Part shown: piece after piece, positions 1 through 10,971 of the stretch
Position numbering within the stretch: position 1 is the first letter of the stretch
Layout: the number at the start of each line of letters is the position of its first letter
Assembly: GCF_020509005.1 (NCBI RefSeq)
Contig: NC_063017.1
Span: 3,348,001 to 3,412,000, forward strand
From: Fulvia fulva
Lineage: Eukaryota > Ascomycota > Dothideomycetes > Mycosphaerellales > Mycosphaerellaceae
Direction: 5' to 3'
Length of the DNA: 64,000 nucleotides
Notes under the pieces: model-generated
What the model saw: only the letters and a program-made list of their open reading frames with translations
What the model was told of the DNA's origin: nothing
Databases searched by the model: none
Made by a program: the position numbers and the translations under genes

Positions 1-1454
1 TGGCGATGCTTGAGGAGCATACACGTACACGTACACGTACACGTACACGTACGTATACACATACACACACCAGCCACAGCCGACTGTACGCGATGCTTTT
101 CTGCAACCACGCGAACACGCGAGATCAGGAGCATTGCCGAGCTCCCCTCTCGGACGCATCCTCACTTCCAAGGTGAGACTTTCAATATCCATCGCCAGGA
201 CGAGGCATTCGCTTTGATGGATGCTTGCGACTGCGCGCTCCCGAATCATAGCCTCATACATGCAGAGACTAACATGTCGTAGAGACTGGCAACCAAGATC
301 TGCTAGGCTTACAATGGCAGCAACCGCTGCGGAACATCTTGGTGGTTCGCAAAGATGGTGACAGCGATGTTCATGATGCCGTGATAGAGTACGCCAACCA
401 CATAATTGAGGTCTATCCCGGAACATCCCTGGTCTTCGAGAAGTATGTTGCAGATCAGCTCCACGAGCAGCTACCATTTCCCATCTACGCCGCGGATGGA
501 GCAGGTAACACTGCGTACCAAGAGAAGATCGATCTGACCACGACTCTCGGTGGTGATGGCACCATTCTCCACGCAGCATCATTGTTCGCCACTGCAAAAC
601 GCGTACCACCCATTCTATCCTTCAGCATGGGCACGTTGGGCTTCCTTGGAGAATGGAAGTTTCAAGAGTACAAACGTGCATTACGCGAAGTCTACGTTTC
701 TGGAGCACCTTCGTCACTGCCACCTCGAAGCATAGACGAGCCGGAGACCAAAGTGCGACCTACAGGCTGGGAGCAGATGCGCGGCAAGTCGATGGGCGCA
801 TCTCGTACTTCCAGGATCCTGCTTCGCAACAGACTACGAGTCGGCATTTTCGATGCAGATGGCAAACGACTGGCACACGAAGCTCCGTTCGCACACAAAG
901 ATGACCATTGCGAGGACATTTTTGCCTTGAACGAAGTGCTTTTACATCGAGGCGCACTGCCGCACTTGATCCACATCTCGATTTTGATCGGCTCACCACC
1001 TCACCAGAGAGTGCTGACCAAGGGCATCGCAGATGGCTTCCTTGTATCTACGCCAACCGGTTCAACAGCCTACAGCTTATCAAGTGGTGGATCCATCGTG
1101 GATCCCTTGGTCCCATCGATTCTACTCACCCCAATATGTCCAAGATCGCTCTCCTTCCGACCTTTGGTGCTGGCCGCAAATAGACCCATCACACTGCGAA
1201 TCGAAGCTGCAAACCGTGGCAAGGAGATCGAGTTCACTGTTGATGGTATCAGAAGACAGCATGGCCTGAGGACCGGCATGGAAGTCAGAGTTGTGGGCGA
1301 AGAGGTCCGCACGCCAGGTGCACCAGGTGCTCGAGACTGGATGGGAGGGGTGCCTTGCATTGTCAGATCTGGCAACACAGGTGACGGCGAGGACCATTGG
1401 GTTGGTGGTCTTAACTCGCTACTGAAGTTCAATCATCCCTTTGGCGAGGATTGA
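1..1454 (+). CDS. Mitochondrial-type NAD(H) kinase (5' partial)
   Basis: NAD/NADH kinase phosphorylates NAD(H) to NADP(H); fungal Pos5-type enzymes supply NADPH in mitochondria. Two exons are visible: 1-172 (open at the window edge) and 283-1454. The intron 173-282 starts GTGAGA and ends after a CTAAC branch-like site with TAG; splicing is in phase and joins an Arg/Ser-rich leader (TRCFSATTRTREIRS) to LLGLQWQQPLRNILVVRKDG. The family hallmarks are GGDGTILHAA, SFSMGTLGFLGEW, LNEVLLHRG and the strongly conserved STPTGSTAYSLSSGGSIV and LTPICPRSLSFRPLVL. No in-frame ATG exists in 1-172, so the start lies upstream of the window or upstream of another intron. The Arg-rich leader suggests mitochondrial import (inference). 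Function is well supported; the 5' structure is not. Confidence 0.88.
21..70 (+). repeat. ACGTAC-type hexanucleotide microsatellite
   Basis: About five perfect copies of a CACGTA unit (21-52) decay into a CA/TA-rich tail up to about 70. The stretch is open in the NAD kinase frame and would encode alternating His-Val, but it could equally lie in an upstream intron or 5' UTR, because CAG acceptor-like sites follow at about 70-76. Confidence 0.8.
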
Positions 1455-2118
1455 GGACAATCTCTGCCGTCCATCGACAGAAAAGGTGGTCACCAACATC
1501 ACAGCAGGGAAAGTTTCTATCCGCCATGACAGAAACATTGCAGCGTAGCAACTCCTCGTACTGCGGATACATGGAAGCACGTGGTCCCTTGGATGAGGCT
1601 GATGTACCAAACCGAAGCTGACGTTTCTTCGGAGCAGTCGAAATAACATGAACATGCTGCAAAATATCGTTGCCTCAGGCCGAAAGATCGATGCGGGCGC
1701 AAGGATTGCGCCTCTTTCCTCATGCATGCGCCTATCTGCGCACCTCCTCTCTTGGCTGTCGACGATTTGTCCTTTCACTAAAATGTGCTGTTGGCGGTTG
1801 TGAACCTCCAAAGGTAAGCGTAGCGGAGTGGAGCTCTCTACCAACCCTTCTAGACTGCAAAGTAGCGTGCGATCCACGCTACCGCTACCCGACGTACAGT
1901 GCTTATTATACGACGACATAGGCGTTAGCGACGAGTATATGTTTGCGAGTTCGCCAACAGGCACAGTGCGGCAGGTCACGTGACCCTAAAACTTGAAAGT
2001 TGACCAATCAGAGCGGGCGCCAAGGCTATTTGAGGGCTGGTGATAGAGCTCCACTCCCTCCTCGCTGACGCCACCACCGTAGCGACGTGTGAGCTTGCGA
2101 ACACTCGAGCGTAGGTGG
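1455..2118. other. Intergenic, no gene seen
   Basis: This stretch separates the NAD kinase stop from the HET gene. The short open frames on both strands have no recognisable domain. It presumably holds the 3' UTR of the kinase and the promoter and 5' UTR of the HET gene. Confidence 0.6.
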
Positions 2119-3822
2119 ATGGCTAGCGCTCGTCGGTCGTTACGCTTAATAAAGATACATGTATCGGTCTTGAGTTCTGTACAGGTGTGGTGCAACGATG
2201 TGGCGCCGGAATATGGCTTACACACTCACCAACTGGAGCGCTTCGTGACGGAGGCTGAAAAGTACGGTCGCTACGCCATTCTTTCCCACGTCTGGGAGGA
2301 ACCTGGTGAGGTAACTTTCCAGGACATTCGGGATGGCACTGCCACTGCAAAGACTGGGTGGTACAAGATCAAACAGGCCCGTCTTCGTGCCAAAGAAGAC
2401 CACAATCTGGACTACTGCTGGGCTGATACGTGCTGCATTGATAAGACCAGCAGTGCTGAACTCTCCGAGGCTATCAACTCCATGTACCGATGGTATTTCC
2501 ACGCCAAAGTCTGCTACGCCTACCTCGCAGATGTCCCCGGCCAAGCCCTGAAAGACAGTAAATGGTTCACACGTGGGTGGACTTTGCAGGAACTTATCGC
2601 ACCGGGCGATATCATCTTTTACGATGCGACCTGGCAGATGATTGGAAGTAATATCAGTATGGTAAACGAGCTTGCTGGGATCACGAAGATTGATTCGAAA
2701 GTGCTGCGTGATCGGACTGCGATCACATCAGTCAGCGTGGCAGGTCGCATGGCATGGGCTGCGAACCGTCATTCTTCGCGAGAAGAAGATAAGGCATACT
2801 CACTCATGGGCATTTTCGACGTCAATATGCCCATGCTCTATGGAGAAGGCTCCAAGGCATTCGCGAGGCTACAGGAGGGAATCATCAGAACTTCCACGGA
2901 CCACTCCATCCTAGCCTGGCAAGCTTACGAGGATGGCCACGATACGCTCCTGTTCTCCCCATCGCCGTATGGCTTTCGACGCGCGCACAAGATTGTTTCG
3001 TGGAGTCACCCTGGCATCGATGAGAGCTTCTCCCTCTCCAACAAAGGTCTCCGCATCTCCCTTCCAGTCCTCGAAACACAGGACAGCCCTCGCTACATTA
3101 CTGTCATCCTGAATTGTCGTTACGCAGACAACGGCATAACGCAACTCGCCCTATTCCTCAAGAAGCAAGCCCATGGCATGATCGTACCCACCCGCAACCT
3201 CACATCGACCGTCTGCGAAGTCGCCTCATACAAGAAACCGGACGGCGTCCTAACCAGTATCCGCAACCTCGACAGGAAACTGCTACCCCAGGCCAAGTGG
3301 ATGGACCCCATCGTCCTCCGCGAACCTGTCAGAATAGAGAGCGAAGCGCCTGGCGCAATCTGGACACAAAAGATCACGATCCGCAACCCGATCCATAACC
3401 TCGTACTGCAGCGTGTCTACCCAGAACAAGCTTGGAATGCAAAAGAAGGCACCATGACCTTCGTCATGACAGGAAGCTCGGAGCACGATAGAGGCTACAT
3501 GGTCTTTAGCGAACGCGACGGGAAGAAGAAAGTCGTTCTAGCCTTTGGCCAAGAAATGCAATCTGGACGAGCAGAGCCTCGAGTCAGTCTTGCGAAGTAC
3601 AGCACAGTCCCCGACACCACCACGATATTAGCTTCACTGAACGCGACGCGTACAGAGCAGAGCGCGAAAATCGAGCTGAAGAAAGGACTGTCGGAACTTG
3701 TAGCTACTGTCGAGAGGAGGTTGAATCCGGATGGAGATTCGGAGTGGGCGATAACTTTGAAGCTGGAGCATTATTCGAGTTTGTTTAAAAAGCAGTGGGA
3801 GTATATGACGACGTATCGATAG
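2119..3822 (+). CDS. HET-domain (heterokaryon incompatibility-type) protein
   Basis: The single-exon protein has about 567 aa from the first in-frame ATG. The HET domain covers roughly residues 50-200. Its three blocks are visible: YAILSHVWEEPGEVTFQDI; DYCWADTCCIDKTSSAELSEAI followed by MYRWYFHAKVCYAYLADV; and WFTRGWTLQELIAPGDIIFY. The family-typical EDKAYSLMGIFDVNMPMLYGEG lies after the domain. Known HET-domain proteins trigger incompatibility-type cell death or innate-immunity-like responses to non-self; which partner this one senses cannot be told from sequence. The remaining C-terminus (about 300 aa) shows no recognised repeats such as WD40 or ankyrin. The N-terminus is uncertain: related proteins usually begin only about 20 residues before YAILSHVW, so an unrecognised intron near 2130-2190 is possible. 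Confidence 0.9.
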   Translation: MASARRSLRLIKIHVSVLSSVQVWCNDVAPEYGLHTHQLERFVTEAEKYGRYAILSHVWEEPGEVTFQDIRDGTATAKTGWYKIKQARLRAKEDHNLDYCWADTCCIDKTSSAELSEAINSMYRWYFHAKVCYAYLADVPGQALKDSKWFTRGWTLQELIAPGDIIFYDATWQMIGSNISMVNELAGITKIDSKVLRDRTAITSVSVAGRMAWAANRHSSREEDKAYSLMGIFDVNMPMLYGEGSKAFARLQEGIIRTSTDHSILAWQAYEDGHDTLLFSPSPYGFRRAHKIVSWSHPGIDESFSLSNKGLRISLPVLETQDSPRYITVILNCRYADNGITQLALFLKKQAHGMIVPTRNLTSTVCEVASYKKPDGVLTSIRNLDRKLLPQAKWMDPIVLREPVRIESEAPGAIWTQKITIRNPIHNLVLQRVYPEQAWNAKEGTMTFVMTGSSEHDRGYMVFSERDGKKKVVLAFGQEMQSGRAEPRVSLAKYSTVPDTTTILASLNATRTEQSAKIELKKGLSELVATVERRLNPDGDSEWAITLKLEHYSSLFKKQWEYMTTYR

Positions 3823-4489
3823 ATGAGATCCGGCAAAGGGCGTGGAAGGGCTCATAACAGACGATATGGCAGCTTGCATAATAATAGGGACGTCTCTTGA
3901 AGATACGACGGCGACGTGATAGAGCACTAAATGTCTTTGAGAAAGAGGGCTGAAGCGCACGTCGCTCTTCTATGAAGAGTAGTAGATACAAAGTACTACG
4001 AGCGCGGTGAGATGTCTGTGTCAGTAGCCGCGAGGAAACATGGCGAGCATACTGTTGAGGCGTCTCAAAGGGGCACAGACCAGGCTTCATCGATGCGAAC
4101 TCCGACACAGGGCGCAGGCATGTGCTACTAAAGCCGAGTAGAAGTATCTAACGAATGTTCAACATCTCACCAGTCGTGCCTATGATCGGAAGGATATGTG
4201 ATGAGTTACTGCCGCGAAAGTGCAGCGAATTCATTTTCCAAGAAGCAGTGGGTATATCCGACTACGTATGAATACGAAAGTACCCGAACGCTGCCTCGAT
4301 GTCTCCATTCCGGGACGTTTCTGTACTTCCCTCTTGTTTCTGCAGACCATTCGTCCTGCTTTTACACGCCGTTGTGAGCTGAAACGCTCAGTCAATCGGC
4401 TCCACCTTGATCTGTACCCCAACGCCGCGCTGTGAATCATCCATACCAATCACACCCTTCAGCAAGAAGCCTCTTTTCAAAGCTGCCTT
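3823..4489. other. Intergenic between convergent genes
   Basis: This is the 3' side of both the HET gene (+) and the Hat2-like gene (-). The short open frames are without domain or codon support. I see no RNA gene or repeat. Confidence 0.6.
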
Positions 4490-6069
4490 CTAGGCATCGC
4501 TCACTTCCCTTCGAGGCACAGCAGTCGGCGGAGTCTCGACTAGGTGTCTGCTCGCTCGCCAAATCTGGATGAGGTTGTCTTCTCCTGCCGAGCACATGAC
4601 CCATGGATCGTTCCTGTTCCACGAAAAGTCGGAGACCCTGTTAGTGTGACCGCCGTGCATGAATAGCATCTCCGGAGGTCCATCCTCGGCGTCCTCTGGA
4701 GTCTGCTCTGCGCCGACCTTTGATAGGTCCCAGAAGATGATACGGCGATCGTCGGAACTAGAGGCGATGATGGCAGACTCTGATGGATGCCAGTCCACCT
4801 TGTTGACGGCATCCTTGTGTCCTTCGAGACTGTGGATCTTGCCGTGGTTCGGGAAGCGGAGATCGAAGATGCCGACCGTCTTGTCCTTGGATCCAGTCGC
4901 GAAGAGCTTGTCGTGCTTCGGGTGGAAAGCCAGCGTTTGAATGGCATCTTTGTGCGCATCCACGAATTTAATCGCAGCACGATCGTTGCTCTTAGAGCGG
5001 ATGTCCATGAAGCAGAAGGTAAGGTCGTCTGACACGGAGCCGAAGAGATTCTTGCCATGCAGAGGGTGGTACTGCACGTCGTTGACGACAGCCGAGTGTT
5101 GTGTAAATGTGCGGGCCGGTGCGAGGGTGGTATTGTCCTTGGTGAAATCGCGCGCGATCTCCCACAGATTCACCTTGCTGTCTTCCGCACCCGACAGGAG
5201 CTGGCCCTCTGCGTACGGATTCCACTCCACGGCGAAACCCTCTCCTGAGTGTCCCTTGAGTGTGACCTGAGGCTTGACTTCTCCGTTTGGCGGAGGGACA
5301 GAGGGGTGCTTCGAGCGATCCCAGACGTAGAGGTTGCCGTCGGGCGACCAGGTCGCAATGACGTTGGGGTTCTGTGGTTGGTACCGCGCCTTGTTGACCT
5401 CGCCCGGATGTGTGATCTTCTGCACGACGCTGTAGGTGATGGGCTGCTTGCTCGCGCCGTACCCGCCCAGCTCTTCGCTCGACGGGTTGTAATCGGCCAA
5501 TGTCGCGGCTGGCGGCTGTGGCAGGTTCATGTGGGCGATCTGAAGGAAGTCGGCCTGCATGCCAGAGGTGTGGGTGCCGATGATCATGCGGTGCTGGCGG
5601 AACTGCTTGCCTGGCAGCTCCTTGACGTCGGGCAGCCACTGGGTGGTGAGGGTGGGCCAGTCGAGGGCGCGGCTGTACATGATGTCGTAGAGGAAGACGG
5701 AGTTCTTCTTCCATATCTTGTACTCTTCATTGATAATCTTGTTGTCGATGACCTCCTTGGCTTCGTGCTGGTCCGACATGTCTGCGGGCGGAGGTGGTAA
5801 GTATGTTTCTGGGACAGAAGTATCTGCGACAGACTCGGGGTCGTGGGTGGAGGCCGTCTCGCTGGCGGGCACATCGGGGTTGCTGAAGATGTTGTTTTCT
5901 GGATTGACGCTCTTGAGCTCGGTGAGCCAGCGGGGGTGGCTTCGTGACTTTGCGCGTTGGTGGCCAGAGCCCGTCATGCTACAGCAGCAAACGCGAGACG
6001 GCAAAGCACGTGCAGGTGGTGATGGTGCGCGCGATGCAAGGGAAACAGCAGCTTACCAGTGTCCGCCAT
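4490..6069 (-). CDS. hat2: Hat2/RbAp48-type WD40 histone-binding protein
   Basis: This is a histone H4-binding WD40 protein of the RBBP4/Msi1/Hat2 family, a subunit of type B histone acetyltransferase and related chromatin assembly complexes. The N-terminal H4-binding helix region (EAKEVIDNKIINEEYKIWKK, then NSVFLYDIMYSRALDWPTLT) is followed by about seven WD repeats, for example VEWNPYAEGQLLSGAEDSKVNLWE, DWHPSESAIIASSSDDRRIIFWD and SWNRNDPWVMCSAGEDNLIQIW. The proposed structure is exon 1 at 6057-6069 (ATG GCG GAC ACT G), intron 5782-6056 with a GTAAGC donor and CGCAG acceptor, and exon 2 at 4490-5781. The join is in phase and gives about 434 aa, the family's usual length. The intron is long and happens to be open in frame, so a start at the internal ATG (5779) or at 6004 cannot be excluded. 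Hat2 versus a general Msi1 role is a family-level inference. Confidence 0.88.
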
Positions 6070-6617
6070 GTCGGCGAAGGTGTCAGTGTGCGTTGCGGCA
6101 GTCGCAGGCGGTGTTACTTCGGATTGGCAGGGCAAGCACGTTGGAGCTCCGTTCTAATACTGTAATCGCGAGGAAGCTGCACAGGTCCAGAAAGAGGCAG
6201 GCGCGCGTAAAGTGCTCGAAGGAAAGCGCGTCGACAGCTTTGCACGCGCGATAGAAGTCTTCCCCATGTGCTGCACGATCCTAGCTGATCCGCGTCAAAA
6301 TTTGACTGGCGCTACCTGGACAACAGTTGGCTTTGGTTAAGCTGTGTGCCCAGATGGCACTGTGCGCCAGGCGGGGAAGGCTTCTAAGTGCTACCGCATG
6401 CAGGCTGCAGCCGCTCGAGGACCGTGCTGGAATCGTGACACCTTCGTCGCCGCTTGCTCTCGCGCTCTCTTGCTTTCTTGCTTCGAAGACTCCGTGTCGC
6501 GAAAGCCGCCGTCACCCATTTCTTCACCTCATTCGCTCTCTAATAGCATCCATTCGCTGTGCGAGGAGTTTGGCCGTACCTACCTCCCCGCCTTGAGCCA
6601 CAGCAGTCGCCGCCATC
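6070..6617. promoter_or_regulatory. Shared divergent promoter region of hat2-like and xrn1
   Basis: These 548 bp separate the start codons of two housekeeping-type genes read in opposite directions, so both promoters and 5' UTRs must lie here. The 3' part is CT-rich on the + strand, which is common before fungal start sites. No specific operator was identified. Confidence 0.5.
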
Positions 6618-9600
6618 ATGGGTAAGAGACCGCCGCAGATGGCTGTATAAACCACCACCATACTGACGACAGCAAGGTGTCCCCAAGTTCTTTCGCTGGA
6701 TGTCCGAGCGATATCCAGCCATCTCCCAGCTCATCGCCGAAAACCGCATCCCCGAGTTCGACAACCTCTACCTTGACATGAACGGTATCATCCACAATTG
6801 CACCCACAACAATGCCGATTCCGCCACCAAGGCGCGTCTTTCCGAAGATGAAATGTTCATCAAGATCTTCAACTATATCGAGTTTCTGTTCGGCAAGATC
6901 AAGCCGCAGAAGATGTTCTTCATGGCCATCGATGGTGTTGCGCCACGAGCCAAGATGAACCAGCAGCGTTCTCGTCGTTTCCGTACAGCGCTCGATGCCG
7001 AGCGTGCTCGGGACAAGGCCATTGCGGATGGTCTAGAGCTGCCCAAGGAGGATCCCTTCGACTCGAATTGTATCACTCCGGGCACAGAGTTCATGGCTCG
7101 CTTGACGAGGCAGCTGAAATACTTCATTGCGAAGAAGGTCACCGAGGACCTAGATTGGCAGGGATGCGAGGTTGTTCTGTCGGGTCATGAAGTCCCTGGA
7201 GAAGGTGAGCACAAGATCATGGAGTACATTCGCCAGGCGAAGAGCCAGCCGAACTACGATCCGAACGTGCGCCACTGCTTGTACGGTCTTGATGCCGACC
7301 TTATCATGCTGGGCTTGTTGTCTCACGACCCACATTTCTGTCTGCTTCGTGAAGAGGTGACATTCGGTCGGCAGAGCAAGACCAAGAGCCAGGAGCTCGA
7401 ACATCAGAACTTCTTTTTAATGCATCTCTGCATTGTGCGTGAGTACCTCGAACTTGAGTTCCAGGAGCTCAAGAACCCGGAGAACATGCCGGGCGTCACA
7501 TTCGATATGGAGCGGGTGATTGACGATTTCATCCTCATGGCATTCTTCGTCGGAAACGACTTTTTGCCAAATCTGCCGCATCTGCATATCAACGAGGGTG
7601 CGTTGGCGCTCATGTTCGGAGTGTACAAGAAGGTTCTCCCAAAGATGGGAGGCTACATCAACGAAGCTGGTGTTATCAACCTCAAACGTCTAGATGTACT
7701 TTTGGAAGAACTGAGCCACGTCGAGTATCGTTTCTTCGAGGCCGAGAACTCGGACGCCAATTGGCTCAAGGACAAGAGCTTTCAGAAAGAGGATGTCATG
7801 GATAAGGTGAAGAAGAAGGGCATACAGACAATCACCACGGGACAGAAGGAGTTGTACCAGAAGGTGAAGAAGTACGTGAACAGCCGTGCCAGTGGAGGTG
7901 ATGACCAGGCTCTTGATATGCCTGCGAGCCTCAAGGCCGCTGATCGCGCATTTGTCGAGGACCTGGCACGAAGCCTGAACTTGCAGAGTCAGAGCGTGCT
8001 TGACGACGAAGGCAATCGCCATCTACAGCTATCGTTCCCATCTCGCCCGGACATGGACGAGGATGAGGACGACGACGAAGATGAAGAAGCGCAGAATGCT
8101 CTGTTGAGAGTATTCAAACAGTACGACCGAGCCAAGATCGAGGATGTCTCGGCATCGGAGGCGCAACAGAAGGCGCAGGAGAAGTACGACAAGAAGTTCC
8201 ATGACTGGAAGGACAAATTTTACACGACGAAATTCGAGTGGGGACTTGATGATGAAGCACAGCTCAGGGAGCTGACGGAGAACTATGTTCAGGGTCTCCA
8301 ATGGGTGCTCTTTTACTACTACCGCGGTGTTGCATCGTGGCCGTGGTACTTCCAGTACCATTACTCGCCAATGATCAGCGATGTGCGCAAGGGGCTTGGT
8401 GCGAACATGGAGTTTCAGCTCGGTCAGCCTTTCCATCCATACGAGCAGCTTATGGGTGTACTTCCAGACCGCAGCAAGAAGATCGTCCCCGAGGTCTATC
8501 ACGACCTAATGACCAACCCAAACAGCCCGATCATCGACTTCTACCCACGCGACTTTGAACTCGACATGAACGGCAAAAAGATGGAATGGGAAGCTGTTGT
8601 CAAGATTCCATTCATCGATGAGAAGCGCTTGCTGTCTGCAATGGCGCCTAAGAACGCTATGCTCAGCGCAGACGAGGCACGTCGCAACGAGTTTGGAGTC
8701 AGTCTGAAGTTCGCCTACTCACCCACGGTTGACTACACCTTCCCCAGCAGTTTGCCAGGCGTGTTTCCAGACCTCGAGCACTGCCGTGTTGTCGAGAACA
8801 TTTTCGAGCTGCCAGTCATGGACGGCTTGGACGTGCACACTGGTCTCGTGGATGGTGTCAAGCTGGGCGCCTCTGCTTTGGCGGGCTTCCCAAGCATGCG
8901 CACCCTGCCGCATACAGGGCAGCTCGGCTTCCACGGTGTCAGTGTGTTCCAGCAGGAGTCGAGAAACGAGAGCATGGTCGTTACATTGAGCGAAGGAGAA
9001 GAGAAGGGCACAATCGCCCATGCCAAGCAGCGACTGGGTCGAGCCGTCCACATTGGATATCCCTTCTTGCAAGAAGGAAAGGTCACCAGCGTCACGGACG
9101 AGATGTTCACCTACCGCCTGCAGGATCCTGATCAGCCAGCTACAGAGCAAAACATTGTTCAGCAGCCTCACGAGGGTAGAGGTATTGAGGACTGGAAGAA
9201 GAAGGCCAATCGCATTGAGAGTCACTACAGCAAGAGACTTGGCACAATTATTGGCACGGTGGAGAGCCTCGTGCAGATCGAGCCACTTGTCGGCCTACGC
9301 AAGACTGAGCTTGGGGCCACCGTCAAGGAATACGCGCCCATACAGGGCATCGAGCCTGACTACGCTACACAGACTGTCGTTGACCAGGTCATCAGCGAGG
9401 ATCAGCGCTTCATTGAGCAGGCCGCTCTGCGAATCGAGGAGGAGTTTCCACCTTCGACCCGTGCGTTCTACCTTGGCGACTTTGCCTATGGTCGGCCACT
9501 TCAAGTCACCGGTCATCAGACTGGTGCCGATGGCGTACCCAAAGCAGAAGTTTGGGTATCGCAGCTCGTTAACCGCGAGCCAGAGTTTGGTCTCGACATC

Positions 9601-10971
9601 GCGATGCAGGCAGAGCGGAGAAATCCCTACACGCCTGCATTCCTGGTGGCGAGACAGCTCAACCTTCATCCTCTTGTGCTCTCGAAGCTGACATCTGCAT
9701 TCATGGTGCAGTCGTCTGGCTTGAAGCTGAACCTGGGCCTCAACCTCAAGTTTGAGGCAAAGAAGCTGAAGGTGCTGGGTTACAGCCGCAAGAGCGAAAG
9801 TGGCTGGGAGTACTCTCCAAGAGCGGTCGAGCTACTTAAGCAGTACATGATCAACTTTCCAGAGTTCATCGCCCGCATCGCCGCCAACCCATCTGGTGAC
9901 GGCTGGCAAGACACTCACTTCTACCCGGACCCACAGGAAGCCAAGCTCAAAATGAAGGAGATTGGTCAGTGGCTCAAGAACGTTCAGACGAAGGGTTTCG
10001 AGAAGGTGCCACTCGAGGCAGAACAACTTGACGGAGACACAGTGCTTGCTATCGAGCAAGCTGCTGACGCTTTCAACGCTACCAGCGCTCAAAACACTTC
10101 TGGCAAGCAGTTGAAGAACGTGCCCCGTGTCGCACTGCTCAAGCCGTCTGATGCCGAGCAGCGGACACAGCATCAGCGATATCGCCTTGGCCATCGTGTG
10201 GTCTACGTGCTCGACTCCGGTCGTGTACCTATTGCCATGAGAGGCACAGTCGTTGGGATGACTCGGACTACTAGGAGCACTCTGCTTGACATCCTTTTCG
10301 ACTCACCTTTCATGAGCGGTACCACCCTCAACGACCGCTGCTCTCCTTTCCGGGGCAGCACTGTCCCGCACAATGCGGTACTGAATCTGACAGACAAGCA
10401 AGTCATTGCAATGTCTCAAGCCGCGAAGGATCGCGCTCCAGTATCCAACTTCGCCCCAATCAGAGGCGGTCACGCTGCTCTAGCCAGTGCATACGGTATG
10501 CCTGGCGGACCACAGCTCGTGCAAGCCAACGCTCCTCCGGCTCTCCGCGGCGGGTGGCGAGGCGCAGTCAACGGCCATCAGAACGACACTCCTCGCGGCC
10601 GTGGTCCTCGTGGAAGAGGCGGAGGTCTCGGCAGCACACAGCAACAGCAGACCCTCCCCATCCACAATGGACCACCGCGCGGCCGTGGAGGCATAAATGG
10701 CGCGACACCCAACTTCAGCCCTCGCGGTCAGCGAGGCGGTCGTGGTGGAGCTGCGAACCGTGGTGGCTACACGATTGTCGACAACAGCGATCCGTCTGAA
10801 GGTGTTATTAACAACAACCCTAAGTTCAGACCGCAGAACTACAGCAATGTCCCACCGCCTGCGGGTCTCAATGAGCGAGGTCGGGTACGAGGTCGTGGAG
10901 GAGGAGCTGGTCGTGGTCGTGGCGGTGGTGCTGCTGCTGGTCGCGGAAGAGGTGAGGTACCTGCAAGCTAG
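6618..10971 (+). CDS. xrn1: 5'-3' exoribonuclease 1 (Xrn1/Kem1)
   Basis: Xrn1 degrades decapped, 5'-monophosphate RNA in the cytoplasm and is the main enzyme of 5'-3' mRNA decay. Exon 1 is only four coding bases (6618-6621, ATGG). The intron 6622-6676 (55 bp, GTAAGA donor, ACTGAC branch, AAG acceptor) is followed by exon 2 at 6677-10971, giving MGVPKFFRWMSERYPAISQL at the N-terminus and 1432 aa in all. Catalytic metal-binding motifs include LYLDMNGIIHNCTH (about 35), GEGEHKIMEYIR (about 176) and GLDADLIMLGLLSHD (about 206). The region FVGNDFLPNLPHLHI is also typical. An acidic linker DEDEDDDEDEE lies between conserved blocks. The last about 145 residues are low-complexity with many RGRG/RGG motifs, a likely RNA- or protein-binding tail. 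Length and the conserved first residues fit cytoplasmic Xrn1 rather than nuclear Rat1. Confidence 0.96.

Noticed and set aside
21..70. CRISPR-like or regulatory tandem array
   Set aside because: A simple 6-nt microsatellite without spacers; this is a eukaryotic nuclear sequence.
1419..1979. 186-codon frame on the - strand after the NAD kinase
   Set aside because: No domain, Cys/Arg/Ser-rich composition typical of random frames, and overlap with the kinase 3' end.
5249..5800. 183-codon + frame rich in Val/Gly/Leu
   Set aside because: It is the mirror of the WD40 coding sequence on the - strand.
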